In this document: positions 6,438 to 13,738 of the stretch, piece after piece
Layout: the number at the start of each line of letters is the position of its first letter
Position numbering within the stretch: position 1 is the first letter of the stretch
From: a bacterium
GTDB lineage: Bacteria > Patescibacteriota > Patescibacteriia > Patescibacteriales > GWC2-42-12
Reading direction: 5' to 3'
NCBI GenBank assembly: GCA_030650415.1
Contig: JAUSEG010000044.1
Location: 1-32,507 of the forward strand
DNA: 32,507 nt
The notes under the pieces: model-generated
Seen by the model: the letters and a program-made list of their open reading frames with translations, nothing else
Database searches by the model: none
Told to the model about the DNA's origin: nothing
Made by a program: the position numbers and the translations under genes

Positions 6438-7616
6438 ATGTTAGAAAATAGGTATTTAGAAAAATATATTATTGAAGATTTGCGGGAGAAGATGGTATTC
6501 ATTGGCGGACCCAGGCAAGTAGGCAAGACGACGTTGGCCAAGATAATCGCCGAAAAAAACGGCGCCTATGTCTATTTGAATTGGGATAGCCGTGAAGACC
6601 GAAAATTGATTTTGGCGGAAAAATTTCCGGCCGAAATAGAACTGGCGATATTTGATGAAATCCATAAGTATAAGCATTGGAAAAATTATATCAAAGGCAT
6701 TTATGATAAAAATAAAGGCAAGCTGAAAATCATTGTTACCGGCAGTTCCAGACTGGATGTTTATCGGCGCGGCGGAGACTCTTTGCTTGGACGCTATCAG
6801 TATTATCGCTTGCATCCCTTCACAGTCGCCGAAGAAATCAAAGGGGATAATGAACCTCGCCCCGGAAAAAGTTTGGATTTTCACGTTCCTGATGCTTCTG
6901 CTCTCGCCGGAGTTTTTGAAAATCTATTTGAATTTGGCGGTTTTCCCGAGCCGTATTTAAAGAAAAACCGCCGCGTTTCGCGCCGTTTCCATAATTCTCG
7001 TTTGGAAAAATTGGTTAAAGAAGATATTCGGGATTTGGAATCGGTGCGTGATTTGTCCGGACTTCAGATTCTGGTTGATATTTTGCCGGAAAAAGTCGGT
7101 TCTCTTTTGTCGCTTAATTCCATGCGGGAAGATTTGCAAGTGACGCACAAAACCATCGCGTCGTGGATGGATGTCTTGGAAAAAATGTATTATCATTTTA
7201 GGATTTATCCCTATGCTTCAACGGCCATCAAGTCGTTGCGCAAAGAGCCAAAAGTGTATCTTTGGGATTGGTCGGAGGTCGCGGATGAAAGCGCGCGCTT
7301 TGAGAATATGCTGGCTTCCCATCTTTTGAAGTTTGTTCATCTGCTTTATGATGCTTATGGCTACAAGGCCGAATTAAGGTATGTGCGGGATGCCGAAGCC
7401 AGGGAAACGGATTTTATCATTATCCTTAAGGGAAAACCCTGGCTGGCCGTGGAAGTAAAATTAACCGATCAGAAAATATCCAAAAATTTATTGTATTTTA
7501 AAGAAAAATTGAAGATTCCGTTTTGTTACCAAGTAGTAAAAACCAGCGGGATTGATTTTACGCAAAGCGGAATAAGGCTGATGAGCGGGGATAAATTTTT
7601 AACGGCTTTATGTTGA
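6438..7616 (+). CDS. AAA-type ATPase with DUF4143 C-terminus
   Basis: A 392-residue protein of the AAA_14/DUF4143 group. The Walker A motif GGPRQVGKTT is at residues 23-32, Walker B LAIFDEIH at about 72-79, and the VTGSSR sensor-like segment follows. GRYQYYRLHPFTVAE is the typical linker. The C-terminal part has ETDFIIILKGKPWLAVEVK, which resembles a PD-(D/E)xK nuclease core (D, then ExK). Such proteins are very common in CPR and archaeal genomes and are often regarded as accessory or defence genes, but their reaction is not established. It has its own strong promoter and stands alone. A second, distant member lies at 13739-14875. Length matches the family, so it looks complete. Confidence 0.85.
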   Translation: MLENRYLEKYIIEDLREKMVFIGGPRQVGKTTLAKIIAEKNGAYVYLNWDSREDRKLILAEKFPAEIELAIFDEIHKYKHWKNYIKGIYDKNKGKLKIIVTGSSRLDVYRRGGDSLLGRYQYYRLHPFTVAEEIKGDNEPRPGKSLDFHVPDASALAGVFENLFEFGGFPEPYLKKNRRVSRRFHNSRLEKLVKEDIRDLESVRDLSGLQILVDILPEKVGSLLSLNSMREDLQVTHKTIASWMDVLEKMYYHFRIYPYASTAIKSLRKEPKVYLWDWSEVADESARFENMLASHLLKFVHLLYDAYGYKAELRYVRDAEARETDFIIILKGKPWLAVEVKLTDQKISKNLLYFKEKLKIPFCYQVVKTSGIDFTQSGIRLMSGDKFLTALC

Positions 7617-7656
7617 TTGGGACAGAGGTTTAGAGAATAGAGAAATGCCGTTCTAC

Positions 7657-8087
7657 TTGTCATTGCGAGGAGCTAACACAGATCCCTCTCCGCCTGCCGG
7701 CGGATCGGGACAAGCTTCGCGATCTCACGAATAACTATAAGCGATACGCATGAAAAATATTATTATGTCTATATTAATACTAACAAATGGAATTCAGTTC
7801 TATCTGCGGGGGTAACCAATAATTTATTAAACAGAAATTATCAACATAAGAGCCAAGACAACAAAATTAGTTTTACCGCTAAGTATAAGGTTGATAAATT
7901 GGTTTATTATGAAGTTTTTAATAATATTAATGACGCGATAGCCAGAGAGAAACAAATTAAAGGCGGTTCCAGAAAAAAGAAAATCGATTTAATAAAAAAA
8001 ATTAATCCAAAGTGGCGAGATTTAGGCGAAGAATTAGGTTCGTGAGATTCCCCGGGTCAAGCCCGGGGCTAAAGGCTCGCAATGATA
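7657..8087 (+). mobile_element. Family A inverted-arm element carrying a GIY-YIG gene
   Basis: The left arm runs from tgtcattgcgaggagc (7658) to gatctcacgaa (7721-7731). The right arm mirrors it, with ttcgtgagat (8039-8048) near the gene and ctcgcaatga (8075-8084) outside. The arms are those of the gene-less family A elements. Between them lies a complete-length but decayed GIY-YIG frame, whose stop codon overlaps the inner right arm exactly as in the family C element at 168-464. Confidence 0.7.
7746..8045 (+). pseudogene. Decayed GIY-YIG nuclease gene
   Basis: The open frame gives HEKYYYVYINTNK, AGVTNNLLNRNYQHK, KLVYYEVFNNINDAIAREKQ and PKWRDLGEE, 99 codons. It aligns with the intact copy at 26899-27198 (HKGKQYYIYILANR, IGVTNSLFNRGFQHR, DAILREKQLKKW, PVWRDL). 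The start codon position holds ACG (7746-7748) where the intact copy has ATG followed by CAT. The second half of the GIY-YIG signature reads SAG instead of YIG, so an active-site Tyr is lost. Arg of LLNR and Glu of AREKQ remain. I read it as recently inactivated; no ATG, GTG or TTG start precedes the domain. Confidence 0.75.
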
Positions 8088-8219
8088 AAAAAATTAGGAA
8101 TTAGAAATTGCGGTTTGATTAGGTTAATTATCATAACTTCGCTAGATCTGGCGAAGCCAGAGAAATTAGGTAATTAGTCATTTAACTTTATAAGTTTATA
8201 CTTTAAACTAATTATTTTT

Positions 8220-8867
8220 ATGAAAAAATATAAAAAATTGAAATCACAGATTGTAATCTATAAAGCCGAAAACGGCCAGGTGAAAATTGATGCGCGCTTT
8301 GATGGCGAAACCGTTTGGTTAGCGCAAAATGCTTTAGCGGAATTATTTCAGACGACAAAGCAAAACATAAGTCTGCACATTCTAAATATTTTTAAAGAAG
8401 GCGAATTAAAGTTAAATTCAGTAGTCAAGGATTTCTTGACAACTGCCGCGGATGGAAAAATCTACAACACAAAACATTATAACCTCGATATGATTATTTC
8501 AGTCGGCTATCGAGTTAAAAGTTCTATCGCGACCGCTTTCCGACAATGGGCAACCGAAAGGTTGCGGGAATATATCGTCAAGGGTTTTGTGATGGATGAC
8601 GAAAGGCTTAAGAATCCGGATTTGCCGTTTGATTATTTTGAAGAATTGCTCGAACGAATTCAAGACATCCGCACTTCCGAAAAAAGATTTTACCGGAAAA
8701 TCACCGATATTTACGCGACCAGCGTCGATTATGATCCAACGGCTGAAGCAAGCTTGTTATTTTTTAAAACGGTTCAGAATAAAGCGCATTGGGCGATTGC
8801 CGGAAAAACCGCGCCGGAAATTATAAGTTCTCGCGCCGAGCGAGCAGTCAGCCGAGATAGGGTTTAG
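8220..8867 (+). CDS. RhuM-family protein, C-terminally truncated
   Basis: A 215-residue protein matching the start of the RhuM virulence/Bro-like family: IVIYKAENGQVKIDARFD, ETVWLAQNALAELFQTTKQNI (a helix-turn-helix-like segment), HYNLDMIISVGYRVKS, and FRQWATERLREYIVKGF. RhuM proteins are usually about 320-340 residues, with a Fic/DOC-like or coiled C-terminal half. Here the frame ends soon after KTAPEIISSRA, at the point where full-length members continue with a conserved MGLTxW segment, which I could not find downstream in any frame. The function of RhuM is unsettled; it is found on mobile islands. It is probably a truncated remnant, though the N-terminal domain could still be made. Confidence 0.75.
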   Translation: MKKYKKLKSQIVIYKAENGQVKIDARFDGETVWLAQNALAELFQTTKQNISLHILNIFKEGELKLNSVVKDFLTTAADGKIYNTKHYNLDMIISVGYRVKSSIATAFRQWATERLREYIVKGFVMDDERLKNPDLPFDYFEELLERIQDIRTSEKRFYRKITDIYATSVDYDPTAEASLLFFKTVQNKAHWAIAGKTAPEIISSRAERAVSRDRV

Positions 8868-8953
8868 ATGCGCGAAATAATAAACTCTAATATCTAAATA
8901 CTAAATTCTCATCGCTACGCGAGATCTGGCGTAGCCATGATAAACAAATTCAA

Positions 8954-9319
8954 ATGACCGAAATTCAAAAATCAAAACATTATGATTTAGAGAAGCGTAC
9001 TTTTGAATTTGCCAAAAGGGTTAGAGGGTTCGTTAAAAAAATACCCAGAACGATTTCTAATATAGAAGATGGCAAGCAATTAATAAGGTCGTCCGGTTCG
9101 GTCGGCGCTAATTATATAGAAGCCAACGAGTCATTAAGCAAAAAGGATTTTATTATGAGAGTAAAAATTTGCCGTAAGGAAGCCAAAGAAACTATCTACT
9201 GGCTAAAATTGATTGACGATAGTAATATAGTAAATCTAAGCAATGAAAACAAATTATTAATTTTAGAAGCAACGGAATTGATGAAAATATTTGGCGCTAT
9301 ATTAGAAAAGTGCAAATAG
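8954..9319 (+). CDS. Four-helix bundle protein (S23 / TIGR02436 type)
   Basis: A 121-residue all-helical protein. RTFEFAKRVRGFVKKIP, QLIRSSGSVGANYIEANESLSKKDFIMRVKIC (split here only by the family pattern) and RKEAKETIYWLKLI match the S23 family, first known from intervening sequences in 23S rRNA genes. The SGSVGANYIEA core and the KEAKET..WL helix are diagnostic. The fold is the same superfamily as the DGR accessory protein Avd, but this subgroup is widespread without DGRs and I see no specific link to the relic upstream. The biochemical function is unknown; nucleic-acid binding is suspected from the basic surface. It stands alone between AT-rich spacers. Confidence 0.8.
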   Translation: MTEIQKSKHYDLEKRTFEFAKRVRGFVKKIPRTISNIEDGKQLIRSSGSVGANYIEANESLSKKDFIMRVKICRKEAKETIYWLKLIDDSNIVNLSNENKLLILEATELMKIFGAILEKCK

Positions 9320-9402
9320 TATTTGTTTTGAATTTAGAAAATTTGAAATTTGAGTTTATTTAGAGTTTAGATATTAGAATTTAGAATTTAAAAAAAATTT
9401 TT

Positions 9403-10092
9403 ATGAAAAAAACCATTATTATCATTATCGCAGCGGCGTTTCTCGCCGGCGGAGCGTACTTAGTTCTTAGGGGAGGGGGAGCGGATAAAGAGCCTGATTG
9501 CGCGCTTACCCCCTGGATTCCCGCCTGCGCGGGAATGACAAATAAAAAAGCGGGAATGACAAATAAAAAAGCGGAAATAACAAAGAATGGGGCAGACGCA
9601 ACTCCGGCTAAGCCGGGCGAAGCGGCGGAAAATATAATTCCAGCGCCGGTCGTCGCGCCCGAAGCGATTGCCGAAATCGCCGGCTATAAATATACGGAAA
9701 CTTATAATAACTCGGTTTACGGTTTTTCTTTTAAGTATCCGAAAGATTTTATGGCGAGCGATCTGCCGAGCGAGGGGGGCGGCGTAATTCTAGCGCAGAA
9801 TGCCGCGAAAAATATCGGCGCGCAAATTGTCATTTCGCCTTTTGACGGCGCTGATCTAGATATTACGGCTGATTACATAAAATCGGAAATACCGGATATG
9901 AAAGTCGCGGACCCGCAAGAAGTTAAAATCGGCAATCGCCAGGGTCTGGCTTTTACGAGCGATAACGAAGCTTTTGGCGGCGACTCGCGGGAAATTTGGT
10001 TTGTTTTTAACGGCAGTTTTTATCAGCTAAGCTCCTACGCCGAGTCCGAAGGGTTTTTAAAAGGGCTGTTCGGGACATGGAAGTTTGAATAG
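9403..10092 (+). CDS. Secreted or anchored PsbP-like protein with in-frame repeat insertion
   Basis: A 229-residue protein. The N-terminus KKTIIIIIAAAFLAGGAYLVL is a membrane anchor or signal peptide (residues about 2-23). Residues about 90-229 read YNNSVYGFSFKYPKDF, then a beta-rich domain with IGNRQGLAF and EIWFVFNGSFYQL. This is the common CPR pattern for a PsbP-like/DUF1795-type lipid- or peptide-binding fold after a short linker. The linker (about residues 36-62) contains PWIPACAGMTNKKAGMTNKK. It is encoded by the right arm of a family B repeat (9511-9540) plus a 21-base unit repeated after it, so a palindromic element entered the gene in frame. No operon partner is evident. Function outside the cell envelope is unknown. 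Confidence 0.6.
   Translation: MKKTIIIIIAAAFLAGGAYLVLRGGGADKEPDCALTPWIPACAGMTNKKAGMTNKKAEITKNGADATPAKPGEAAENIIPAPVVAPEAIAEIAGYKYTETYNNSVYGFSFKYPKDFMASDLPSEGGGVILAQNAAKNIGAQIVISPFDGADLDITADYIKSEIPDMKVADPQEVKIGNRQGLAFTSDNEAFGGDSREIWFVFNGSFYQLSSYAESEGFLKGLFGTWKFE
9511..9585. repeat. Family B right arm plus tandem 21-mers, inside a gene
   Basis: cctggattcccgcctgcgcg then ggaatgaca is the family B right arm. It is followed by two imperfect 21-base units (aataaaaaagcgggaatgac-type). The same terminal ladder appears after other family B right arms at 28019-28103 and 27280-27311. Confidence 0.7.
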
Positions 10093-10151
10093 AGAACAGA
10101 GCATAGAGCAAGGAGAAATGAGAATGGAGTATAAATAATAAAAAAAACAAG

Positions 10152-10685
10152 ATGCTTAAAAAAGCCAACAATTACGCGTTCATAGACGGACAAAATTTGT
10201 ATATGAATACGGCCAAGAAAGAAGCTAATCCCTGGAAAATTGACTTAGCGCGTTTTCGGATTTATTTGGAGAGGAAATATAGTGTTGATAAAGCGTATTA
10301 TTTTTTGGGCTACATTCAAGAAACTAATCAGGAATTATATGAGGAAATTCAAAAAGCGGGTTTTATTTTGATATTTCGGGAGCATAGCCCGGCGATGATT
10401 GGAAAAAAGAAGGGAAATGTTGATTCAGATATTATCTTCCAGGTAATGAAAAAGCTGTATAAAAAAGAAGATTTCAATAAAATCATCCTTGTGTCCGGCG
10501 ACGGGGATTATAAATTATTAGTGGATTTTCTAATTGAAGAAGACAGGTTTGAAAAGATATTATTTCCTGACAGAAAATTTAGATCATCTTTGTATAAAGA
10601 GCTGTCAAATAAATATTTTGCATATTTAGATGATATTGATATACAGAACAAAATAGGCAAAAAAAAGGGTGCCTTAGGTAGTTAA
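10152..10685 (+). CDS. NYN-domain (PIN-like) ribonuclease
   Basis: A 177-residue protein. AFIDGQNLYM has Asp at residue 12 and Asn at 15; KGNVDSDIIFQVMK holds the second acidic site; ILVSGDGDYKLLVDFL holds the third (SGDGD). These are the catalytic acidic cluster of NYN/LabA-like PIN nucleases, which cleave RNA with Mg2+. The start at ATG 10152 is supported by the identical start MLKK and spacing in the paralogue at 12955. The C-terminus ends in a lysine-rich KKKG segment whose DNA is the T-run of a minus-strand terminator (10666-10659). Toxin-like genes flank it on this accessory stretch, but no antitoxin gene is adjacent. A minus-strand small RNA unit converges on its 3' end. Confidence 0.8.
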   Translation: MLKKANNYAFIDGQNLYMNTAKKEANPWKIDLARFRIYLERKYSVDKAYYFLGYIQETNQELYEEIQKAGFILIFREHSPAMIGKKKGNVDSDIIFQVMKKLYKKEDFNKIILVSGDGDYKLLVDFLIEEDRFEKILFPDRKFRSSLYKELSNKYFAYLDDIDIQNKIGKKKGALGS

Positions 10686-10711
10686 CCGTTCGGACCCCTT
10701 TTCGTCTGAAT
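10659..10711 (-). ncRNA. Candidate convergent small RNA behind the NYN gene
   Basis: From the promoter at 10745-10718 the transcript would begin at about 10711 and read AAAAGGGGT, a CCGAACGG hairpin, CCTAAGG, then ACCCTTTTTTTT. The outer AAAAGGG/CCCTTTT stem followed by U forms a terminator. The last 27 bases overlap the coding 3' end of the NYN gene in antisense. Confidence 0.4.
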
Positions 10712-10717
10712 ATTTAT

Positions 10718-10745
10718 ATGATACCAAATATAAAAAAAATGTCAA
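10718..10745 (-). promoter_or_regulatory. Minus-strand promoter, TTGACA type
   Basis: TTGACA (10745-10740), 16-nt spacer starting with eight T, then TATCAT (10723-10718). The 18 bases TTGACATTTTTTTTATAT are identical to the promoter at 13530-13503. Confidence 0.5.
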
Positions 10746-10777
10746 GCGAAGAATGGAGAGTAGAGAATTTCTTTTTC

Positions 10778-10921
10778 TGTCATTGCGAGGGAGCGGAAGC
10801 GACCGAAGCAATCTCACGAACGCTGGAAACAATCATAATATAATAATGGCGAGATTTGTGAAATATAGACATCCGTGAGATTGCCGCGCCACCCTGAGTA
10901 CAAGGGCGGCTCGCAATGACA
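10778..10921. repeat. Family A palindromic element, gene-less copy
   Basis: tgtcattgcgagggagcgg to gaagcaatctcacgaa, AT-rich centre, then ccgtgagattgccgcgccac to ggctcgcaatgaca. Length is 144 bp. It abuts the start of the mazF-like gene. Confidence 0.8.
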
Positions 10922-10933
10922 ATAATAATTTTT

Positions 10934-11338
10934 ATGCAAAAAGATTTTAAAGATTGGCATAATAAAAAAGAGCTTTTGGATAAAGGACTGGTCCGTCCGT
11001 TTTTTCATGAGCGCGAAATTTGGTTTTGCTCTCTCGGAGCGAATGTCGGCTATGAGCAGGATGGCAACGGAGAAGATTTTCAGCGGCCGGTTGTTATACT
11101 GAAAAAATTTAATAATGAAATCTTTTGGGGAATACCTCTGACAAAAATAAAGAGAGCAATAAATAAAAATTCCGATAAATATTATTTTGTATTTTCATTT
11201 GTTAAAGATGTAAAAAGCGCGGCGATTCTTTCTCAGATACGATTAATTGATGGAAAAAGATTAAGCCGGGTTATTGGCTCTATCGCTAAGCCGGAGTTTA
11301 AAAATTTAACGAAAAAACTCAAGGAGTTGATTCCTTGA
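10934..11338 (+). CDS. MazF/PemK-family mRNA interferase toxin
   Basis: A 134-residue protein from ATG 10934; the upstream in-frame codons fall in the family A repeat. FHEREIWFCSLGANVGYEQDG is the family's first strand pair and loop, RPVVILKKFNNEIFWGIPLT the central core with the conserved Arg-Pro-V-V, and AILSQIRLIDGKRLSRVIG the Gln/Arg segment of the RNA-binding interface. The short N-terminal helix (QKDFKDWHNKKELLD) is usual in CPR copies. MazF toxins cleave single-stranded RNA. No MazE-like antitoxin is visible on either side. A minus-strand small RNA unit converges and overlaps the last 27 coding bases, leaving open an RNA-based control. The 3' end is also a perfect hairpin (AACTCAAGGA / TCCTTGAGTT). 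Confidence 0.8.
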   Translation: MQKDFKDWHNKKELLDKGLVRPFFHEREIWFCSLGANVGYEQDGNGEDFQRPVVILKKFNNEIFWGIPLTKIKRAINKNSDKYYFVFSFVKDVKSAAILSQIRLIDGKRLSRVIGSIAKPEFKNLTKKLKELIP

Positions 11339-11390
11339 GTTTTCCGATTTTCCTCCGTTTTTAAGGCGGAGTCGGGCCGAAGCCATTTAT
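11312..11390 (-). ncRNA. Candidate convergent small RNA behind mazF-like gene
   Basis: From the promoter at 11425-11397, about 80 nt. It contains a CTCCG/CGGAG hairpin (11366-11350) and the 10-bp stem AACTCAAGGA/TCCTTGAGTT, followed on the minus strand by six T, a full intrinsic terminator. On the + strand the same stem has only TTTTCC, so it terminates better in the minus direction. Confidence 0.5.
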
Positions 11391-11396
11391 ACTGCT

Positions 11397-11425
11397 ATAT
11401 TATCAATTCTCTAAAAAAATGTCAA
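11397..11425 (-). promoter_or_regulatory. Minus-strand promoter, TTGACA type
   Basis: TTGACA (11425-11420), 17-nt spacer beginning with seven T, TAATAT (11402-11397). Near-consensus. Confidence 0.6.
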
Positions 11426-11502
11426 GGTTTTTTGCCTCTAACGGCTTGAAGGCAGATAGAGAACAGGGAATGGAGAATGGAGGACGGAACATTAACCCGA
11501 TA

Positions 11503-11550
11503 TTGCGAATAATATCATGTTATGTTATAATGTACATGATTGTACATGAT
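11503..11550 (+). promoter_or_regulatory. Promoter and operator of AbiE pair 1
   Basis: TTGCGA (11503-11508), 17-nt spacer, TATAAT (11526-11531). Two adjacent direct copies of tgtacatgat (11531-11540, 11541-11550), each with a TGTACA palindrome, cover the start region, as expected for autorepression by the AbiEi winged-helix protein. Confidence 0.55.
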
Positions 11551-11582
11551 AATTAAATGTAAATTATATATTTAACATAAAT

Positions 11583-12146
11583 ATGGCTAAAAATAGTCGT
11601 TTTTCAAAATTAGCGGCTTTAGATGAAATCGTCTTTCATACCGGCGACGCCGGCAATCTTTGGGGCATAAAGAATAGCAATACTCTTAATACGACCCTGT
11701 CGCGTTATGCCAGGCAAGGTCTTATCTACCGGCTTTATAGGGGATTATATTCGCTAAAAAAGGCCGGTGATTTGGATCCATATTTTATGGGCATTAAGGC
11801 TCTGCATGGTTCGGCCTATGTTTCCTGCGAGTCGGTGCTATTCGCCGGCGGCGCGATTAATCAAAAGCCCTGCGAAATTACGCTGGTAAGCAGAGCGTCG
11901 CGAAGGTTTACTGTGGCCGGCGTCCGGTTTCGCTCCAGAAAACTCCATGATCGTTTTCTATATAATGATGCCGGAATTGAGATTAAGAATGGCGTACGCT
12001 ACGCTACCTTGGAACGAGCCGTTGCCGACCTGCTGTATTTCAATCCGCGAAAACATTTTGACGCAACCGATTCAAATTTAATTAATTGGCAAAAAGTTAG
12101 AGCGATTGCTGACGAGGCAGGCTATGAAATTAATCTGAAAATTTAA
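11583..12146 (+). CDS. AbiEi-like type IV antitoxin (pair 1)
   Basis: A 187-residue protein. The N-terminal 70 residues form a winged helix (SKLAALDEIVFHTGDAGNLW, then LNTTLSRYARQGLIYRLYRGLY, with the wing at RLYRGLYSL). The rest is the AbiEi C-terminal domain with AYVSCESVLFAGGAI, a TLVSRASRRFTVAG strand pair and an ATLERAVADLLYF helix. These are hallmarks of transcriptional AbiEi antitoxins, which repress their own operon and counter AbiEii. The gene ends 7 bases before the nucleotidyltransferase gene, so the two are co-transcribed. Two further pairs of the same kind lie at 20776-22241 and 22401-23688, but sequence similarity among the three is low, so they are separate acquisitions rather than tandem copies. 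Confidence 0.8.
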   Translation: MAKNSRFSKLAALDEIVFHTGDAGNLWGIKNSNTLNTTLSRYARQGLIYRLYRGLYSLKKAGDLDPYFMGIKALHGSAYVSCESVLFAGGAINQKPCEITLVSRASRRFTVAGVRFRSRKLHDRFLYNDAGIEIKNGVRYATLERAVADLLYFNPRKHFDATDSNLINWQKVRAIADEAGYEINLKI

Positions 12147-12153
12147 TAATTAT

Positions 12154-12927
12154 ATGATTTTACCTGATAAAAAAGATGCGATTCATAAGGCTTGGCTCTA
12201 TCGAATTTTAGAGGCCATCGCCGACGGTTCGCGTTTGGCCGAAGTTCTATATTTTAAGGGCGGAACCTGCGCCGCCATGCTTGGCTGGCTGCCGAGATTT
12301 TCCGTTGATCTGGATTTTGACTATGCCGGCAAAACGAGCCAAAAAGAAATTATTGAAACTCGTTCGCGCCTGGAAGCGGTTTTTAGCGGGCTGGGCTTAA
12401 CCGTTAAAGATTCCAGCAAAAACGGCATCCGGTATTTTCTTAAATATCCCGGCAGCGGCGAAGCTAAAAAAAATTCTTCTGATCGGCGTTTATTAAGAAA
12501 TACGGTTAAAGTGGATGTTGGATTTCCCCTATTTAAGTCAAGCCAATATGAACCCAGGCGATTTACGGAAATTGACCGCGTGCTTACCTGCCAAACCAAG
12601 GAGACGATGGTGGCGCATAAACTCGTTGCTCCGCTTGACCGATACGAGAAAACCGGCGGCATAGCCGGCCGAGATATTTTTGACATTCATCATTTTTTGC
12701 TGGCCGGATTCGCTTATGACCCATTGATTATAAAGGAGCGCCGAGCCGTTCCGGCAAAAAAATTTCTGCTTGAGCTCGCTGATTTTATTAAAGATCAGGT
12801 TACCGAGAAGGTAATAACCGAAGATTTAAGTTCATTATTGCCGCCGATTGAATTTTCGCGGATTAGAAAAATTCTTAAGCGGGAAGTAATGAGCTTATTG
12901 CGCGAGGAGATAGGGAGCGGAGAATAG
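12154..12927 (+). CDS. AbiEii-like nucleotidyltransferase toxin (pair 1)
   Basis: A 257-residue protein of the AbiEii/DUF1814 group. The nucleotidyltransferase core shows FKGGTCAAML (the GG-S/T motif at residues 36-38) and RFSVDLDFD with metal-binding Asp 52 and 54. The later MVAHKLVAPLDR and GRDIFDIHHFLLAG segments match the conserved K and D of the family's third and fourth motifs. Related toxins add nucleotides to tRNA 3' ends or otherwise bind GTP, stopping translation; which reaction applies here is not visible. It forms an operon with the winged-helix antitoxin. Length and motifs look complete. Confidence 0.85.
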   Translation: MILPDKKDAIHKAWLYRILEAIADGSRLAEVLYFKGGTCAAMLGWLPRFSVDLDFDYAGKTSQKEIIETRSRLEAVFSGLGLTVKDSSKNGIRYFLKYPGSGEAKKNSSDRRLLRNTVKVDVGFPLFKSSQYEPRRFTEIDRVLTCQTKETMVAHKLVAPLDRYEKTGGIAGRDIFDIHHFLLAGFAYDPLIIKERRAVPAKKFLLELADFIKDQVTEKVITEDLSSLLPPIEFSRIRKILKREVMSLLREEIGSGE

Positions 12928-12954
12928 AGAAAAAATTAAAATATAGAAAATAAT

Positions 12955-13459
12955 ATGCTTAAAAAAGAAAAACAATTACGCTTTTATAGACAGCCAAAAT
13001 CTTAATTTGGGCATACAGAAGCTCGGCTGGAAATTGAATTACAAAAAATTCCGCGTTTATCTTGCCGAGAAATACGCAGTTAAAAAGGCCTATATGTTTA
13101 TCGGTTTTGTCGCTTTGAATCAGAAACTATACGACAAACTTCAGGAGGCGGGATTTATTTTACGATTTAAGCCGACCATTCCGGACGCCGATGGAAAGAT
13201 AAAAGGCAATATTGACGCTGATCTTGTTTTGCGAGCCGCGCTTGAGCTGGATGAGTATGAAAAAGCCGTTATCGTTTCAAGCGACGGAGATTTTTATTCA
13301 TTGACGCAGTATTTGTATGATAAGAAAAAATTGGCGGTGGTGCTAAGTCCGGATATAGAAAACTGTTCCAGCTTGCTCAGAGGAACAGCCAAGGAAAAAA
13401 TTAGATTTATGAATGAATTAAAAGAGAAACTTGAATATAAAAAGAAAAGCACTGCTTAA
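12955..13459 (+). pseudogene. Second NYN-domain gene with a 1-nt frameshift near its start
   Basis: The paralogue of the gene at 10152. ATG CTT AAA AAA at 12955 matches the other copy's start, but the catalytic NYAFIDSQNL segment is in a different register, reached only if one A of the tract aaaaaagaaaaac (12961-12973) is removed. After the shift the frame is open to 13459, with FIGFVALNQKLYDKLQEAGF, KGNIDADLVLRAA and VIVSSDGDFYSLTQYL, so all acidic sites are present. An unassisted start at TTG 13007 would lose the first catalytic Asp. Possibilities are a recent inactivating indel, a sequencing error in the A tract, or transcriptional slippage restoring the frame. It follows AbiE pair 1 by 28 bases. 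Confidence 0.7.
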
Positions 13460-13496
13460 GGACGGAACCCCAAGCAGTGCTAATCTTTAGAAATAC
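13438..13496 (-). ncRNA. Candidate convergent small RNA behind the second NYN gene
   Basis: From the promoter at 13530-13503, the transcript reads to a 10-bp perfect stem AGCACTGCTT/AAGCAGTGCT (13481-13448), whose loop holds GGGGTTCCGTCC, then TTTTCTTTTT: an intrinsic terminator. The GGGGT.CCG core also occurs in the unit at 10711-10659 (GGGGTCCGAACGG). Confidence 0.45.
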
Positions 13497-13502
13497 ACTA
13501 TT

Positions 13503-13530
13503 ATGTTATCATATATAAAAAAAATGTCAA
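13503..13530 (-). promoter_or_regulatory. Minus-strand promoter, TTGACA type
   Basis: TTGACA (13530-13525), 16-nt spacer, TAACAT (13508-13503). Confidence 0.45.
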
Positions 13531-13621
13531 GAACGAATAGGGTTGAAAATTTAAAACCTCTAACCAAGGTGTATTTTTTCTTTGCTCTATTCTCTGTTTT
13601 CTGTCTTCTATAAAGTTTTTT

Positions 13622-13690
13622 ATGGAAGCATTAATAACAGGATATTTGATTGAAATTGATAAAAACAAAAACCCCCTTGTAGGGGTTTGA
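13622..13690 (+). pseudogene. Fragment of a DUF3800 gene 3' end
   Basis: It reads TGYLIEIDKNKNPLVGV-stop, matching the C-terminus of the DUF3800 gene at 463-1044 (TGYLIEIDQSKNPLRGL). The shared DNA includes a hairpin of the type aaccccc..ggggtt and, after it, gagtatctcggctatt (13689-13704 and 1021-1036). The rest of the gene is absent. Confidence 0.65.
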
Positions 13691-13738
13691 GTATCTCGGC
13701 TATTTACTATTATTTCAAAATATGTAAAAATAGTAATT

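Noticed and set aside
8954..9319. The four-helix-bundle S23 gene as a second Avd
   Set aside because: Its SGSVGANYIEA core is the S23 subgroup, which is widespread without DGRs. No template or RT is adjacent.
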